Assembly: GCF_004362855.1 (NCBI RefSeq)
Contig: NZ_SNXW01000004.1
Location: 186,001-250,000, forward strand
Source of the DNA: Aquabacterium commune
Lineage (GTDB): Bacteria > Pseudomonadota > Gammaproteobacteria > Burkholderiales > Burkholderiaceae_C
Reading direction: 5' to 3'
DNA: 64,000 nucleotides
The notes under the pieces were generated by a model that ran no database searches, was not told where the DNA came from, and saw nothing but the letters and a program-made list of their open reading frames with translations. Position numbers and translations under genes: made by a program. This document shows, piece after piece, positions 34,823-43,369 of this stretch (its first letter is position 1; every line of letters starts with the position of its first letter).

Positions 34823-34863
34823 TGAGACAGAGCGCCGACTCGTTGGGTCTGCACTCTGTCTCA
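34823..34863. terminator. Possible bidirectional terminator between convergent genes
   Basis: Perfect arms TGAGACAGAG (34823-34832) and CTCTGTCTCA (34854-34863) flank a 21-nt loop. It lies between the convergent immunity gene and the Sel1-like gene. No U-tract follows, so termination strength is unclear. Confidence 0.4.
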
Positions 34864-34883
34864 AGGACCGGAGACTCCTCGAA

Positions 34884-36020
34884 TCAGTCCAAAGATTGAG
34901 CTGACATGCGTTCCTTCGCCAATCGTTTGGCCTCAGCCATTTGGCGGCGTGGCAGTTGCGGCAGTTCGATGCCTTCCTCTCCGTCCACGAAGAGTGGGCC
35001 ACCGAAGTCACTGTCATAGAACTCGCCATGATGTGAGCCGCCGTCGTGACGTGCCGCAAGCGTCGATCTGGTCAGGTCATGTCCATGCGCCAGCGCGATG
35101 TATTGCCAAGCCCAAGCCTCAATCTGCTTCTCGTCTTCCAGTGCGCGTTCTGCGAGTGCGCGCAAGTGGTAAGCGTCCCCGGCGATGGCCAACTGCTGCA
35201 TGGCATCCACATCGCCTTCGCTGGCCAACTCTTCCAATGATTCAAGGTCATGCTGGCCCGCAACCCTGAGCCATTTGTGACGCGCTGAAGCATCAGGTGC
35301 CGCTTGGGCCATGCGCTTGGCATCGACCGGGCCCGACAATCTGTCCGCCAACTCAAAGAAGCTGGGGTCTTCAAAGGCCTCCGCGTATTCCAAGGCGGCT
35401 GCTCGGACGCCGCCTTGCGCGGCAGCCTTCAGATGGGCTTGGTACAGCGGATAGTGCTGCGCCTGACCAAGGTACTCGTCGACCCACTTTGTCTCCTGCG
35501 CCGTGAGAGTGCGCCCTTTGAGCGACTCGTCGTAGAGGTAGGGGTTGGGGCGCTTGCACCGGTAAATCGCGGCCAGGCGGTGATGGGCCTGAGCATCTCC
35601 AGCCGAGGCAGCAGCGCTCAGTTGGGAGATGAACAGAGGGGACTGGGGCAAGCCGGCCGGCAGGCGCAGCCCTGCGAGCCGAAGCCGATCAAATGCGGCC
35701 TTCTCAACCTTGCCAAGCCGCGCTGCCTGCACAGCATTCAAAACGAGGGTGCCGAGCTGCGGCGCAGATGCGGGTTCCAGCCCCAGTTGAAGCGCCCTGG
35801 CCGCCACCAAGGTGTGGGTGGTTTCCGGGCGCTCGCCAACTGCGTCGACTGGGCCATCTGGGCTGTCGGTGAGCCAGTATCGGGTGGTGAACGAAGCCCA
35901 GGTGCCCTGCCCGAAAGCCGAGGCCAGCAGTTCGTAGGTGTGGGTGGATTTGAGTGCGAAGCCGGCGCCTTTGGCTTGCTCGCGGATGCGGTGCACGATG
36001 TTGGAAACAGTCATGGTCAT
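34884..36020 (-). CDS. Sel1-like repeat protein, 378 aa
   Basis: A 378-residue soluble helical protein. Repeats of the SLR type are visible: AAASAGDAQAHHRLAAIY, LKAAAQGGVRAAALEYAE and ASEGDVDAMQQLAIAGDAYH. Such repeats form a solenoid used for protein binding. The N-terminal 60 residues (MTMTVSNIVHRIREQAKGAGFAL..., TYELLASAFGQGTWASF) resemble a small helical domain found in front of Sel1 repeats. It has no signal peptide. No partner is obvious; the type VI unit on its left is convergent. Function unknown. Confidence 0.7.
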   Translation of the reverse strand: MTMTVSNIVHRIREQAKGAGFALKSTHTYELLASAFGQGTWASFTTRYWLTDSPDGPVDAVGERPETTHTLVAARALQLGLEPASAPQLGTLVLNAVQAARLGKVEKAAFDRLRLAGLRLPAGLPQSPLFISQLSAAASAGDAQAHHRLAAIYRCKRPNPYLYDESLKGRTLTAQETKWVDEYLGQAQHYPLYQAHLKAAAQGGVRAAALEYAEAFEDPSFFELADRLSGPVDAKRMAQAAPDASARHKWLRVAGQHDLESLEELASEGDVDAMQQLAIAGDAYHLRALAERALEDEKQIEAWAWQYIALAHGHDLTRSTLAARHDGGSHHGEFYDSDFGGPLFVDGEEGIELPQLPRRQMAEAKRLAKERMSAQSLD

Positions 36021-36403
36021 TCTTTCATTGATGCCCTGTCTCGCTGGGAGGAATGCACGCGTTTAAGCACCCTGCGAGGAGTGGGCGAAAGAAAGCCGAC
36101 CGATGTGGTGCAGCCATTCAATGACGAGAGAACCTTGTTTTACTCGCGTGCAAGTAGGGCGGGTGCCTGCTTGCATTTTAAGGGGTATCTGAGTGATGTC
36201 ATCCCCTGGCTTCGGTGGCGGCATTTGCCATCTGCGGGGCCCGCCTTCGTCTCTTGGCGACGGTGGCCGAAACACGACATGTTGGTGACAACTTTCCCGG
36301 ACTTCAAGTCCGGGAAAGTTGGAATCGCCGGCCTAAATTCCAGCCGTTGGCCATGCCGTGGGGCAATCGCTGGCAACCCCAAGGCCAATCAAGGCTTCGG
36401 CCC
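36021..36403. other. Intergenic region with one strong hairpin
   Basis: About 380 nt separate the Sel1-like gene start from the DUF3293 gene stop. Apart from the hairpin listed separately (36289-36321), I see no gene or recognisable site. Confidence 0.4.
36289..36321. repeat. 15-bp perfect inverted repeat (hairpin)
   Basis: Arms CAACTTTCCCGGACT and AGTCCGGGAAAGTTG are fully complementary with a TCA loop. It lies about 80 nt beyond the 3' end of the DUF3293 gene on the - strand. No T-tract follows on either strand, so it may be a processing or binding element or a former mobile-element end rather than a terminator. Confidence 0.6.
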
Positions 36404-37273
36404 TCACATGAGTAGAACCAGGTGGGGAATGGCGTCAGCGCCGCACCAAAGTACAGCGTTTTGACGGAAGCGCATACCCAGGCGCTTGCTGGCATCCAGC
36501 GGCAGGTTCAGCGCCAAGACACTGGGCTCAGCGGACCACCTGCCCAATGGATGGCGCCCTTCGCCCAGCCGGTAAACCACCTTGTGCTGATCCAGGGTCT
36601 GAAGCAACGATGCTTGGCGTGTCTCGTTGTCCTGGTCCTCATGGGCGGCGCTGTACGGGTTGTACGCCGTGACAAAGGCGGCGCATTGGATGCCTCGCTC
36701 CTGAAACAGATGGGCCAGTGGCTCGCATGCCTGGCCAACGCGCATCGTGAATGTGCGCTCCTGGGTGTCGCCTTCGGATGCAAACACCTTGTAGTCGGTT
36801 TCCAAATAGGCATTCACCAACTCTGGATTGAGAGCGGTGGGCCGGTCGAAAAGAATGAAGGTCGAAGCTGTGGTCATGGCTTGGCGGGCAGCGGAAGCAG
36901 GTCTGGGGTTTGCGTTGTAGGAAGCGAGCGGGTTGAACGGTCTGTCGATGGCCTCCTTCTTGGCATCTTCGCGGCGAATCAAAGCCACGGCTGTATGAAG
37001 TTGGCGAATCACGGGCTCTGGGGTATCGGTGAAGAAGGTAGAGAGGTGTTCGATGAACTCATCGACCTCCTCAACGTCGACCAGCACGGCCGAACTGCCA
37101 CCGGGCCAATTTCCCTTTGCAAAGGTCAGGGCACCAGCCGGCGTATTGAGCGTGACGGAGGTCTGGCTGACGTCGATGATGGGCCAACGAATATCCAAGG
37201 TGACGGACTCACCCATGATGGACAGCATGTAATCCCACCCGTCCCATGGTGACGACTTTTGCTTCTTGCTCAT
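36404..37273 (-). CDS. DUF3293-domain protein with N-terminal extension
   Basis: A 289-residue protein. Residues about 145-289 match the DUF3293 pattern: AYLETDYKVF, FTMRVGQACEPLAHLFQERG, AAFVTAYNPYSAAHEDQDN and a RFRQNAVLWCGADAI end. The first 140 residues, which include an acidic strand-rich domain (VLVDVEEVDEFIEHL), are not part of that family and look like a fusion. The stated function of DUF3293 is unknown. Its start overlaps the stop of the winged-helix gene by ATGA, so the pair is translationally coupled. Confidence 0.7.
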   Translation of the reverse strand: MSKKQKSSPWDGWDYMLSIMGESVTLDIRWPIIDVSQTSVTLNTPAGALTFAKGNWPGGSSAVLVDVEEVDEFIEHLSTFFTDTPEPVIRQLHTAVALIRREDAKKEAIDRPFNPLASYNANPRPASAARQAMTTASTFILFDRPTALNPELVNAYLETDYKVFASEGDTQERTFTMRVGQACEPLAHLFQERGIQCAAFVTAYNPYSAAHEDQDNETRQASLLQTLDQHKVVYRLGEGRHPLGRWSAEPSVLALNLPLDASKRLGMRFRQNAVLWCGADAIPHLVLLM

Positions 37274-38424
37274 TGGCCAACCCTGTCAATGACGTCCAGA
37301 CAATCGACGATGGCCTCGATCACGCCAGCGGGGGCAGGGCGGCCGTCGAATTCTTTGGCCGGGCGGATGCGCGCCAAAACAGATTGCCCAGATTCTGGTG
37401 GTTCTTCTGCGAGGTGCAGCCGCCAGTTGCCGTCACCAAGGTGTGTGCCGGCGAGGATGTGGTCGCTTTTTGAGGGCTGCGACAACTCGAATTCAGAAGC
37501 CCCTTGCACCCACGATGATGGTTTCAAAGGGGAGAGGATCCAGCCCTTGGTACGCACCCGCTGGTGAACCTTGGCTGTCGCCTCGGTGGAATTCACTTGA
37601 AAGCGATTCAGCCACTCCACCGGGGTGCGCGGCAGCGCTTCCTTTGCGACATGAATCACCAACTGCCGACGCCGAAACTCAAATGGCAGGGGGATCGATG
37701 TTCCCGACTTGACCCATTTGTTCGAGCCGTTCAAAACCCATTCGTTCACGTGTCGCTGATCGAGCATGCGACGCAGGTGGTTGGCTGTGGCGCCAGCGAT
37801 GCAAACCCACGCGGTGAAGCGCCAGGTCGAATTCAGCGCAGCCAGTACCATCTGATCGGCCTCTCGCTCAGACTTCGGTGACTTCTCAACCTCGACTGAA
37901 TAGAAAGCGTCATTGTGGCCAAGGACAAGGTCGACGATTTTGACGGGCTGCTCAGCCGTCTGGCTGCGGCGAATGGTGTAGTCCGTGTCGATCAACTCGC
38001 CGCCCCCGCAAATCCAGTGAGCTGCGATTTCAGAGCACAACAGGTCGTGTTCAGCTTGCGGCAGGCCAGAAACTCGGGGCCCTGTGTCGTATCGATACTC
38101 CACAAAATCTTCGGACAACCGCTCGGCTTTCAGCACGCCAAATGGCCCGAGCTTGTAAACCACGCCGCGTGGTGCGCGGCTGCAGAAATCGACCTGGCAT
38201 TCTTGAAGAATCTTCTGGGCGACCAGTTTGTCCACCAGTTTTTTGGCATTCGACGTGTCGCTGCCAAGCAGCGCCGCGATGCCTGGCGTCGCTGCAATGT
38301 GGCACTTGTGGATCAAGTTCACCACCTTGGCGACCTTCTGTTCATGGATCTGCTGGGCCTCGGCCCCGGCCACCAGGTTCTTCAAGCGAACCTTCATCAC
38401 GTAATCGATGCGGGGCTCGATCAT
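37270..38424 (-). CDS. Winged-helix protein, replication-relaxation-like
   Basis: A 384-residue protein. Residues about 25-100 form a winged helix (KVVNLIHKCHIAATPGIAALLG, LVDKLVAQKILQE). The central part (KIVDLVLGHNDAFYSVEVEK) has strand-Asp, strand-Glu spacing typical of the nuclease-like fold in replication-relaxation family proteins found on mobile elements. The start at 38424 has GGGAGG 6-7 nt upstream. It is the last island gene before the tRNA scar and overlaps the DUF3293 gene. The relation to mobilisation or replication is an inference from family resemblance. Confidence 0.55.
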   Translation of the reverse strand: MIEPRIDYVMKVRLKNLVAGAEAQQIHEQKVAKVVNLIHKCHIAATPGIAALLGSDTSNAKKLVDKLVAQKILQECQVDFCSRAPRGVVYKLGPFGVLKAERLSEDFVEYRYDTGPRVSGLPQAEHDLLCSEIAAHWICGGGELIDTDYTIRRSQTAEQPVKIVDLVLGHNDAFYSVEVEKSPKSEREADQMVLAALNSTWRFTAWVCIAGATANHLRRMLDQRHVNEWVLNGSNKWVKSGTSIPLPFEFRRRQLVIHVAKEALPRTPVEWLNRFQVNSTEATAKVHQRVRTKGWILSPLKPSSWVQGASEFELSQPSKSDHILAGTHLGDGNWRLHLAEEPPESGQSVLARIRPAKEFDGRPAPAGVIEAIVDCLDVIDRVGQ

Positions 38425-38772
38425 GATGACCTCCCGGGTCGGTGGAGGCAGCGGTCAAGGGCGCGGCCGCAGGCCGCGCTTGCGAAGCCCTTGACGGCTG
38501 ACGGAGCCGAAGACGCTACACAGCGAGGCGGAGCTGAACGCAGTGCGGGCAGCTCCGATCGAGCCCCCGCCGGGCGGTGAAGCGCCCCCCTCCACGGGCC
38601 GTGGAGGGGCGGGGGGGAGGCCTGTTTCGCGGGGGCCGAACCCCTCAAAAACCGTTTCCGCAACGCGTCGTCCAAGGGAGCATTTCCCCAGGAAAGCGCC
38701 TGCCTACTTTTCGAGCAGATGCGGAGACGATCTTGTCCTAAGTGATTGATGGGCTTGGATAAAGCCGTGAAC
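38425..38772. repeat. GC-rich hairpin-bearing spacer before attR
   Basis: No gene is seen. Hairpins include GCGCGGCC-GCA-GGCCGCGC (38461-38479) and CCCCTCCACG-GGC-CGTGGAGGGG (38587-38609). Its style resembles the hairpin-dense segment at 14640-15060. The last 70 nt are less GC-rich and run into the tRNA fragment. Confidence 0.5.
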
Positions 38773-38830
38773 TTGAAAACCGGCGAGGGTTTGCGCCCTC
38801 CGTGAGTTCGAATCTCACCGCACCCGCCAT
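38773..38830 (+). other. 3' fragment of tRNA-Ser(UGA): attachment site scar (attR)
   Basis: From 38773 the sequence follows a serine tRNA from the anticodon loop (CTTGAAA, anticodon TGA at 38775-38777) through the 3' anticodon stem ACCGG, the long variable arm (CGAGGG...CCCTC), the T arm (GTGAGTTCGAATCTCAC) and acceptor strand to CCA at 38830. The 5' partner strands (GGGTGCG acceptor, D arm, CCGGT stem) are absent upstream. The fragment cannot be a functional tRNA and is best read as the duplicated tRNA 3' end made by site-specific island integration. Confidence 0.85.
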
Positions 38831-38859
38831 CTGGCACAGGCCACGCGGCGCAGTTGTGC

Positions 38860-39564
38860 TCAGAACAATTCGTCGGGCGTGAAGCGCAGGCCCATCGAGA
38901 TCCAGCGGGTGTTGCTTGGCCCTGCCATTTGCTGGCCCACGGTCAGGTCCACCTGGACGCGGTTGGGCACGATGGCCAGGCGGCCACCGATCTGAGCGTA
39001 GGGGTTGTGGCGGTGGTCGCCAAAGGCTTCGGCGATCAGCATCACCCGTTGCGCCGTCTGAAACTCGGCGCCGAGGCCCCAGGTGGCGTTGTTGCGGTGT
39101 GTGGTGCGCTCCTTGAGCCAGCCGACGTTGGCGTGCACCACCACGCGGTCATCCTGGAAGGAAAACGACATCGGCACGTAGGCGTAGGTGTTGCCCAACA
39201 GGTTGGGCCCTGGACTGATTTCCGGGTGGCGCACGGTGCCCACGCCCAGACCCCAACCCCAGCCGTTGGTGCTCAGTGGGCGAAAGAGGGTTTTGAGCTG
39301 GAAGACGAAATCGCTGGTGCCGTGCTCGCCGCTGTTGCGCGCGCGGCCGCCGCCCACGGTGAACTCGAGGTTGCCCGTCGGGTTGCAGGCGGGCAGGGCC
39401 CAGACCTCGTGGCTGTCTTTGTACGAGCGCACCCAGGTTTCCAGCTGGCAGCTGCCCTGCGTGGTCAGGCGCGCGTCGTCGGTGACAAAGGGGCGCGCAG
39501 ACATGGCTTCCAGTGGCAGCCAGGCGCCCAGCAAGACGAGTGTGGAAAATCGCATGGGCAGCAT
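38860..39564 (-). CDS. Predicted outer-membrane protein, 234 aa
   Basis: A 234-residue protein with an N-terminal signal sequence (MLPMRFSTLVLLGAWLPLEA, cleavage near AMSA). The mature part alternates in strands with many aromatic residues (FQLKTLFRPL, WGWGLGVGTVRH, YVPMSFSF) and ends in F (RFTPDELF), as expected for an outer-membrane beta-barrel. ATG 39564 is taken as start; ATG 39555 is the alternative. It is the first chromosomal gene beyond the tRNA scar and lies downstream of the GGDEF-EAL gene on the same strand. The specific cargo is unknown. Confidence 0.65.
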   Translation of the reverse strand: MLPMRFSTLVLLGAWLPLEAMSARPFVTDDARLTTQGSCQLETWVRSYKDSHEVWALPACNPTGNLEFTVGGGRARNSGEHGTSDFVFQLKTLFRPLSTNGWGWGLGVGTVRHPEISPGPNLLGNTYAYVPMSFSFQDDRVVVHANVGWLKERTTHRNNATWGLGAEFQTAQRVMLIAEAFGDHRHNPYAQIGGRLAIVPNRVQVDLTVGQQMAGPSNTRWISMGLRFTPDELF

Positions 39565-39619
39565 GCTAACGCCAGCGTGTGAATGTCTTGTGGAAGGTGG
39601 CGAGGGAGCTGCCCTGGTC

Positions 39620-42085
39620 TCAGGCGGTGGCATCCTGGGTCTGGCGTGTGGCCACAGCGTCGCCCGCTTCGGGCTGAGCAGGCAGTTGCCAGGTGCTCGC
39701 CCAGGCGAGGAACTGGTCTGAGGGCATGGGCTTGGCGATCCAGTAGCCTTGCGCCAGGTCGCAGTCCAGGGCGCTCAGTTGCTCCCAGGCACGGCGGTCT
39801 TCCAGGCCTTCGGCCACGACGCGAAGGCCCATGTTGTGGGCCAGGTCGATGACCGAGCGCACGATTTTTTCATCCTGGCTGTCGTGCTGCATGTTCATCA
39901 CGAAGGACTTGTCGATCTTCAACTCGTCCACCGGCAGGCGCTTGAGGTAGGCCAGCGAGGAGTAACCCGTGCCGAAGTCGTCGATGGCCATCTTCACGCC
40001 CATGTAGTGGAACTGCTCCAGCGTCTGCAGCGCGTGGTTCGGGTCGTCCATGATGGCGCTTTCGGTGATCTCCAGGCACAGGTGCTCGGGCGGCACGCCG
40101 TGCAGGATGAGCAAGCGGTTGAGGTGGGCGGGCAGGTCGGAGTCGATCAGGTCGCGCGCCGACAGGTTGACCGAGAGGTCCAGCCTCAAGCCGCTGTCGG
40201 CCCATTGGCGCCAGATGCGCGCGGACTCTTCCAGCAGCCAGTACGTGATCTGGCGGATGAAGCCGGTTTGCTCTGCAAAGGGGATGAATTTCATGGGCGG
40301 CACCATGCCCCGTGTGGGGTGCTGCCAGCGCACGAGGGCCTCGGCGCCTTTGACCTCGCCACTGGCCATGCAGACCTTGGGCTGCAGGAACAGGCGCAGT
40401 TCCTGGTGCTCGATGGCGCGGCGCAACTCGCCCAGCAGCGACAGGGCCTCGTCCGAGCGCATGTCCAGCTCGGGCCGGAACACGATGTGGCCGAGATGGG
40501 TTTGCTTGGCCTTGTACATGGCCACTTCGGCGCGGCGGATCAACTCGTCGCCGTCATTCGCGTGCTCCGGGTACACCGCGATGCCGATGCCGGCGCCGAC
40601 GTCCACGGTCTGGCCGTTGAGCATCAGCGGCGCGTCGAGCCGGTCGAGGATGGTGCGCGCCACGGCCTTGGCCTGGGCCACATCGCCTTGGCGCAGCAGC
40701 ACGGCGAACTCGTCACCGCTGAGCCTGGCCACGGTGTTGCGGGGGTCGAAGATCAGGCGGCGCAAGCGCTGGCCCACGAGCTGCAGCAGCTGGTCGCCGG
40801 TGTCGTGGCCGAGCACATCGTTCACGTGCTTGAAGCGGTCGAGGTCCAGCATGAGCACGGCGCAGGCGCTGCCAGGCTGCTGGCGCACGTCGGCCACGGC
40901 TTCTTTGACGTCGGCCGAAAAGCGCGCCCAGTTGGGCATCTGGGTCAGGCCATCGGTGAAAGCCACGGCGCGGATTTCATTTTCTCGCTGCTGCATGGCC
41001 TGCCGCATGGACTCGAAGGCGATGCTCAGTGCGCCGATCTCGTCGTTTCCTTGCTGCGGCACCGGCACGGCGTAGTCGCCATCCGACAGGCGCTGGGCCA
41101 GTTTGGTCAGCGTGTGCACTGGGCCGACGATGCGCCGTGCTGTCAATGCACTGCCGACTGCAAACACAGCCACCCCCAGCACACTGAACAGCAGGATGGT
41201 GCCTTCCAGCCGATGGTAGGGGGCGATCGCTTCGTCCACCGAGCGCAGCAAGAGGGCCTCCACCTCCTGCCCCTGGGGCCCTTCGAGCGTGATGCTGCGC
41301 CAGACATGCTCACCCTCGGGCAGGGCCAGCATGCTGGGTGCCTGGCCTTGCTCCCGGCCCGCTTCTGCCATGGGTGACCACTGCGTCAACAGCGCTTTCG
41401 CAGTGGTCTGCGGCAATTGAGACAAGGTGGTCTCCCAGGGCCGCTTCCCCTGGCGGCTGAGGACAACCACGTCCACGCCCGTGAGGCGTCGCATGTCCAG
41501 CAGCAGGGCGTTGTCCAGCTTGAAGCCCATGACCACCCAGCCAATCGTCAAGGGCGCTTTCACGGGCACGGTCACCAGTTGGAAGAGCCGGCCGTCCAGC
41601 ACCATCACATGGATGCTGCTGCTGTCCTGCGTTTGTTCGTTGCCAGCTTGCCGCATCAGGCTGGACACCAGGCCGTCCGCGGTCTGGCCCAGCTCGGTCG
41701 TGCTGGCGCGGATGTGGCCCGCGGTGTCCGTGAGCACGGCAAAGCCAGCTCCGAGGCGTTCGCTGTGGTTGACCAGGGCGGACGCGATGGTGGCCTGGTC
41801 GTTGCTGGAAATGGCCGCGCGAAAACCGAAGTCCAGCGCCAGCACGCGCGTCGATTCGATGAAGTGGTCGGCGTTCTGGTGCAGGAGGCGCATGAACACC
41901 TGCTCACCGAGGTTGAGTTGTTCGCTCAGGTGCTCGCGGGCATTGTCGTCGATGCCGGTGCGCACCAGCGCGAGCGTCACCACCTGCACCAGCACCAGCA
42001 GGCCCAGGAAGACGGCGACGATGCGCAGGCTCAGCCGGGTGTGCCAGCGGATGTTGTCGAGCTGCCGGTGCGGTGCTTCTTTCAT
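39620..42085 (-). CDS. Membrane-bound GGDEF-EAL c-di-GMP enzyme with HAMP domain
   Basis: An 821-residue protein. It has a transmembrane helix near residue 20-40, a periplasmic sensor of about 250 residues, a second helix near 300, and HAMP (RRIVGPVHTLTKLAQRLSDG). Then come GGDEF (RLSGDEFAVLL, so SGDEF in the active-site loop) and EAL (GAEALVRW, NLSARDL, DDFGTGYSSLAYLKRLP). The EAL motifs look intact, so phosphodiesterase activity is likely; the altered GGDEF may be reduced in activity or may only bind GTP. It follows the cupredoxin-like gene with a 4-nt overlap and belongs to an operon with a truncated haemoglobin gene. The conserved neighbourhood suggests a redox or oxygen-linked input. Confidence 0.9.
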   Translation of the reverse strand: MKEAPHRQLDNIRWHTRLSLRIVAVFLGLLVLVQVVTLALVRTGIDDNAREHLSEQLNLGEQVFMRLLHQNADHFIESTRVLALDFGFRAAISSNDQATIASALVNHSERLGAGFAVLTDTAGHIRASTTELGQTADGLVSSLMRQAGNEQTQDSSSIHVMVLDGRLFQLVTVPVKAPLTIGWVVMGFKLDNALLLDMRRLTGVDVVVLSRQGKRPWETTLSQLPQTTAKALLTQWSPMAEAGREQGQAPSMLALPEGEHVWRSITLEGPQGQEVEALLLRSVDEAIAPYHRLEGTILLFSVLGVAVFAVGSALTARRIVGPVHTLTKLAQRLSDGDYAVPVPQQGNDEIGALSIAFESMRQAMQQRENEIRAVAFTDGLTQMPNWARFSADVKEAVADVRQQPGSACAVLMLDLDRFKHVNDVLGHDTGDQLLQLVGQRLRRLIFDPRNTVARLSGDEFAVLLRQGDVAQAKAVARTILDRLDAPLMLNGQTVDVGAGIGIAVYPEHANDGDELIRRAEVAMYKAKQTHLGHIVFRPELDMRSDEALSLLGELRRAIEHQELRLFLQPKVCMASGEVKGAEALVRWQHPTRGMVPPMKFIPFAEQTGFIRQITYWLLEESARIWRQWADSGLRLDLSVNLSARDLIDSDLPAHLNRLLILHGVPPEHLCLEITESAIMDDPNHALQTLEQFHYMGVKMAIDDFGTGYSSLAYLKRLPVDELKIDKSFVMNMQHDSQDEKIVRSVIDLAHNMGLRVVAEGLEDRRAWEQLSALDCDLAQGYWIAKPMPSDQFLAWASTWQLPAQPEAGDAVATRQTQDATA

Positions 42086-42756
42086 TTGCCCGGCGGTGTG
42101 CTGGCGCCGTTGGCTGGCAACGTCAGGCTGAGACTCTGAGTGCCCGTGGCCAGCACCTTCAAGGGCTGGCGCAGGGGTTGGCGGGTGTCGGCCAGGCTGG
42201 GGTGCCAGATCTGGACGGTGTGCTCGCCAGGAGGGACGTCCAGCTTCGCCACCCCGGATGCGGAGGTCTTGGCAAAGTAGGGCGTGTTGACAACATGGAT
42301 GAAGCCGGCCATCCGGTCGTGGATGTTGCAGCCCAGCACGGCCGTGCCTGCTTTGTCAAAGGTCACCGGGCTGGCGGGTGTGCCGGCGTAAAGCTTGATT
42401 TCGAAGGGGCGTGTGGCCGAAAAAGAGTAAACGTGGTGGCGCACCGTGTCGAGGTTGGGGAACAGCACCGATGTCCCGGTCTGGATCGGCAACACGCTGG
42501 GCGCGAAGCTGCGGTTGCGTTGCGCCAGCTCGGCTTGCGTCCCGGCCGCAGCCGTGGGCTTGACGCCCTTGACCTCGATGGACACCACGGCGTCGTTCAA
42601 GGGCGCATTCCGTGCGTCCAGCACGGTGATTTCGACGGGCACCGCCGTGGCCAGGCAGGGCAGCATCGCGACGGTGGCGGTACTCAAGGTGCCTAGCGTG
42701 CGGAGCGCGGTGGTCGCAAGGGGGGCAAGGTGCGGCATGGTCGGGGTCCTCGGCAT
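42082..42756 (-). CDS. Periplasmic cupredoxin-like protein (methylamine-utilisation-type)
   Basis: A 224-residue exported protein (signal sequence ending about LATAV, residue 38). The body has a cupredoxin-like pattern: NLDTVRHHVYSFS, then GCNIHDRMAGFIHVVNTPYF, which supplies His, Cys, His and Met ligands for a type 1 copper site. Similar proteins are annotated as methylamine utilisation or plastocyanin-like proteins. The stop overlaps the GGDEF-EAL start by 4 nt, so they are coupled. ATG 42738 is an alternative start. A role as a periplasmic redox signal donor to the GGDEF-EAL sensor is plausible but is inference. Confidence 0.75.
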   Translation of the reverse strand: MPRTPTMPHLAPLATTALRTLGTLSTATVAMLPCLATAVPVEITVLDARNAPLNDAVVSIEVKGVKPTAAAGTQAELAQRNRSFAPSVLPIQTGTSVLFPNLDTVRHHVYSFSATRPFEIKLYAGTPASPVTFDKAGTAVLGCNIHDRMAGFIHVVNTPYFAKTSASGVAKLDVPPGEHTVQIWHPSLADTRQPLRQPLKVLATGTQSLSLTLPANGASTPPGK

Positions 42757-42781
42757 CGTCCAGGTGTCGGGGGGGGGGTGT

Positions 42782-43255
42782 TCAGCGCACCACGATGTCC
42801 CGGCGCATGGGCGCCAGACGTCGCAGCAACTCGTTCTTGGCGGCGGTGCTCACGTTCGCGGCGTCCATTTCTTCGCGCAGCATCTGCACCAGCACGTCGA
42901 ATTCAGCGCCGGTGATGGCCAGGTCACCATGGGCATTGCGCATGGTTTCGCCCTCGTAAATGCAGGGGCCGTCGGCGACTGTGCACAGGTGCGCGGCAAT
43001 GCTTTGCTGGAGGTGGCTCAGGCGCACGCCCTCGAAAGTGCGGCGCGTGCGCGGATCTTGCGCAGCGCGGGCCACGGCCTTGTGGGTGAAGGTGTCGATG
43101 GTGGTCGTGCCGCCCAGCTGCTGGTGAAGCGCAGGCTGGTCATTCGCTCGGTGCGCGCAGGCGGTGAACAGCAGCACCATCAGGATGGGCAGGATCGCGG
43201 CGCAGGGATGGGGGCGGGTGCGGGGCAAGACCATGGGCGTCACTCTGGGAAGCAT
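42782..43255 (-). CDS. Group 1 truncated-haemoglobin lipoprotein
   Basis: A 157-residue protein. The start region ends in a lipobox (LLFTAC, the Cys being the lipidated residue). Then follow LHQQLGGTTTIDTFTHKAV, the conserved start of group 1 truncated globins, and MRNAHGDLAITGAEFDVLVQ, which supplies the proximal His. Its frame runs on through the opposite strand of nnrD as a long spurious extension; ATG 43255 or 43234 is the likely start. Haem globins of this type bind O2 or NO. It is the first gene of an operon with the cupredoxin-like and GGDEF-EAL genes, opposite a DUF3034 gene. Confidence 0.8.
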   Translation of the reverse strand: MLPRVTPMVLPRTRPHPCAAILPILMVLLFTACAHRANDQPALHQQLGGTTTIDTFTHKAVARAAQDPRTRRTFEGVRLSHLQQSIAAHLCTVADGPCIYEGETMRNAHGDLAITGAEFDVLVQMLREEMDAANVSTAAKNELLRRLAPMRRDIVVR

Positions 43256-43369
43256 CGACACCGAATGTGCACCATTGCACAGTTTCCGATCGTCCGATGA
43301 GCCGGGTTCAGTTGTGCATTTATCGACCGATATCACCCTCAACTGAAGACGATCCGATCTGTTCGCACC

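Larger units (their letters stand above)
1..38830. mobile_element. Right-hand part of a tRNA-Ser-integrated genomic (defence) island
   Basis: The stretch holds BREX, a PARIS-like pair, several ATPase/nuclease modules, umuDC, SRAP and type VI cargo, and it stops at a 58-nt tRNA-Ser 3' fragment (38773-38830). To the right the content changes to housekeeping and signalling genes. Because the tRNA fragment reads on the + strand, the intact tRNA, and with it the island's other end and probably the integrase, should lie to the left of base 1. No integrase or transposase gene is visible in the window, so the left limit and the mobility genes are unknown. GC content and codon use vary strongly between cargo blocks (the pglX centre and the GHKL gene are AT-rich), which fits accretion from several sources. 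Confidence 0.75.

Noticed and set aside
38680..38830. Complete functional tRNA-Ser gene
   Set aside because: The 5' acceptor strand, D arm and 5' anticodon stem are missing upstream of 38773; only the 3' part matches.
43256..43369. Short GTGCA-CCAT-TGCAC palindrome as a regulator site
   Set aside because: Five-base arms are too short to support a call without other evidence.
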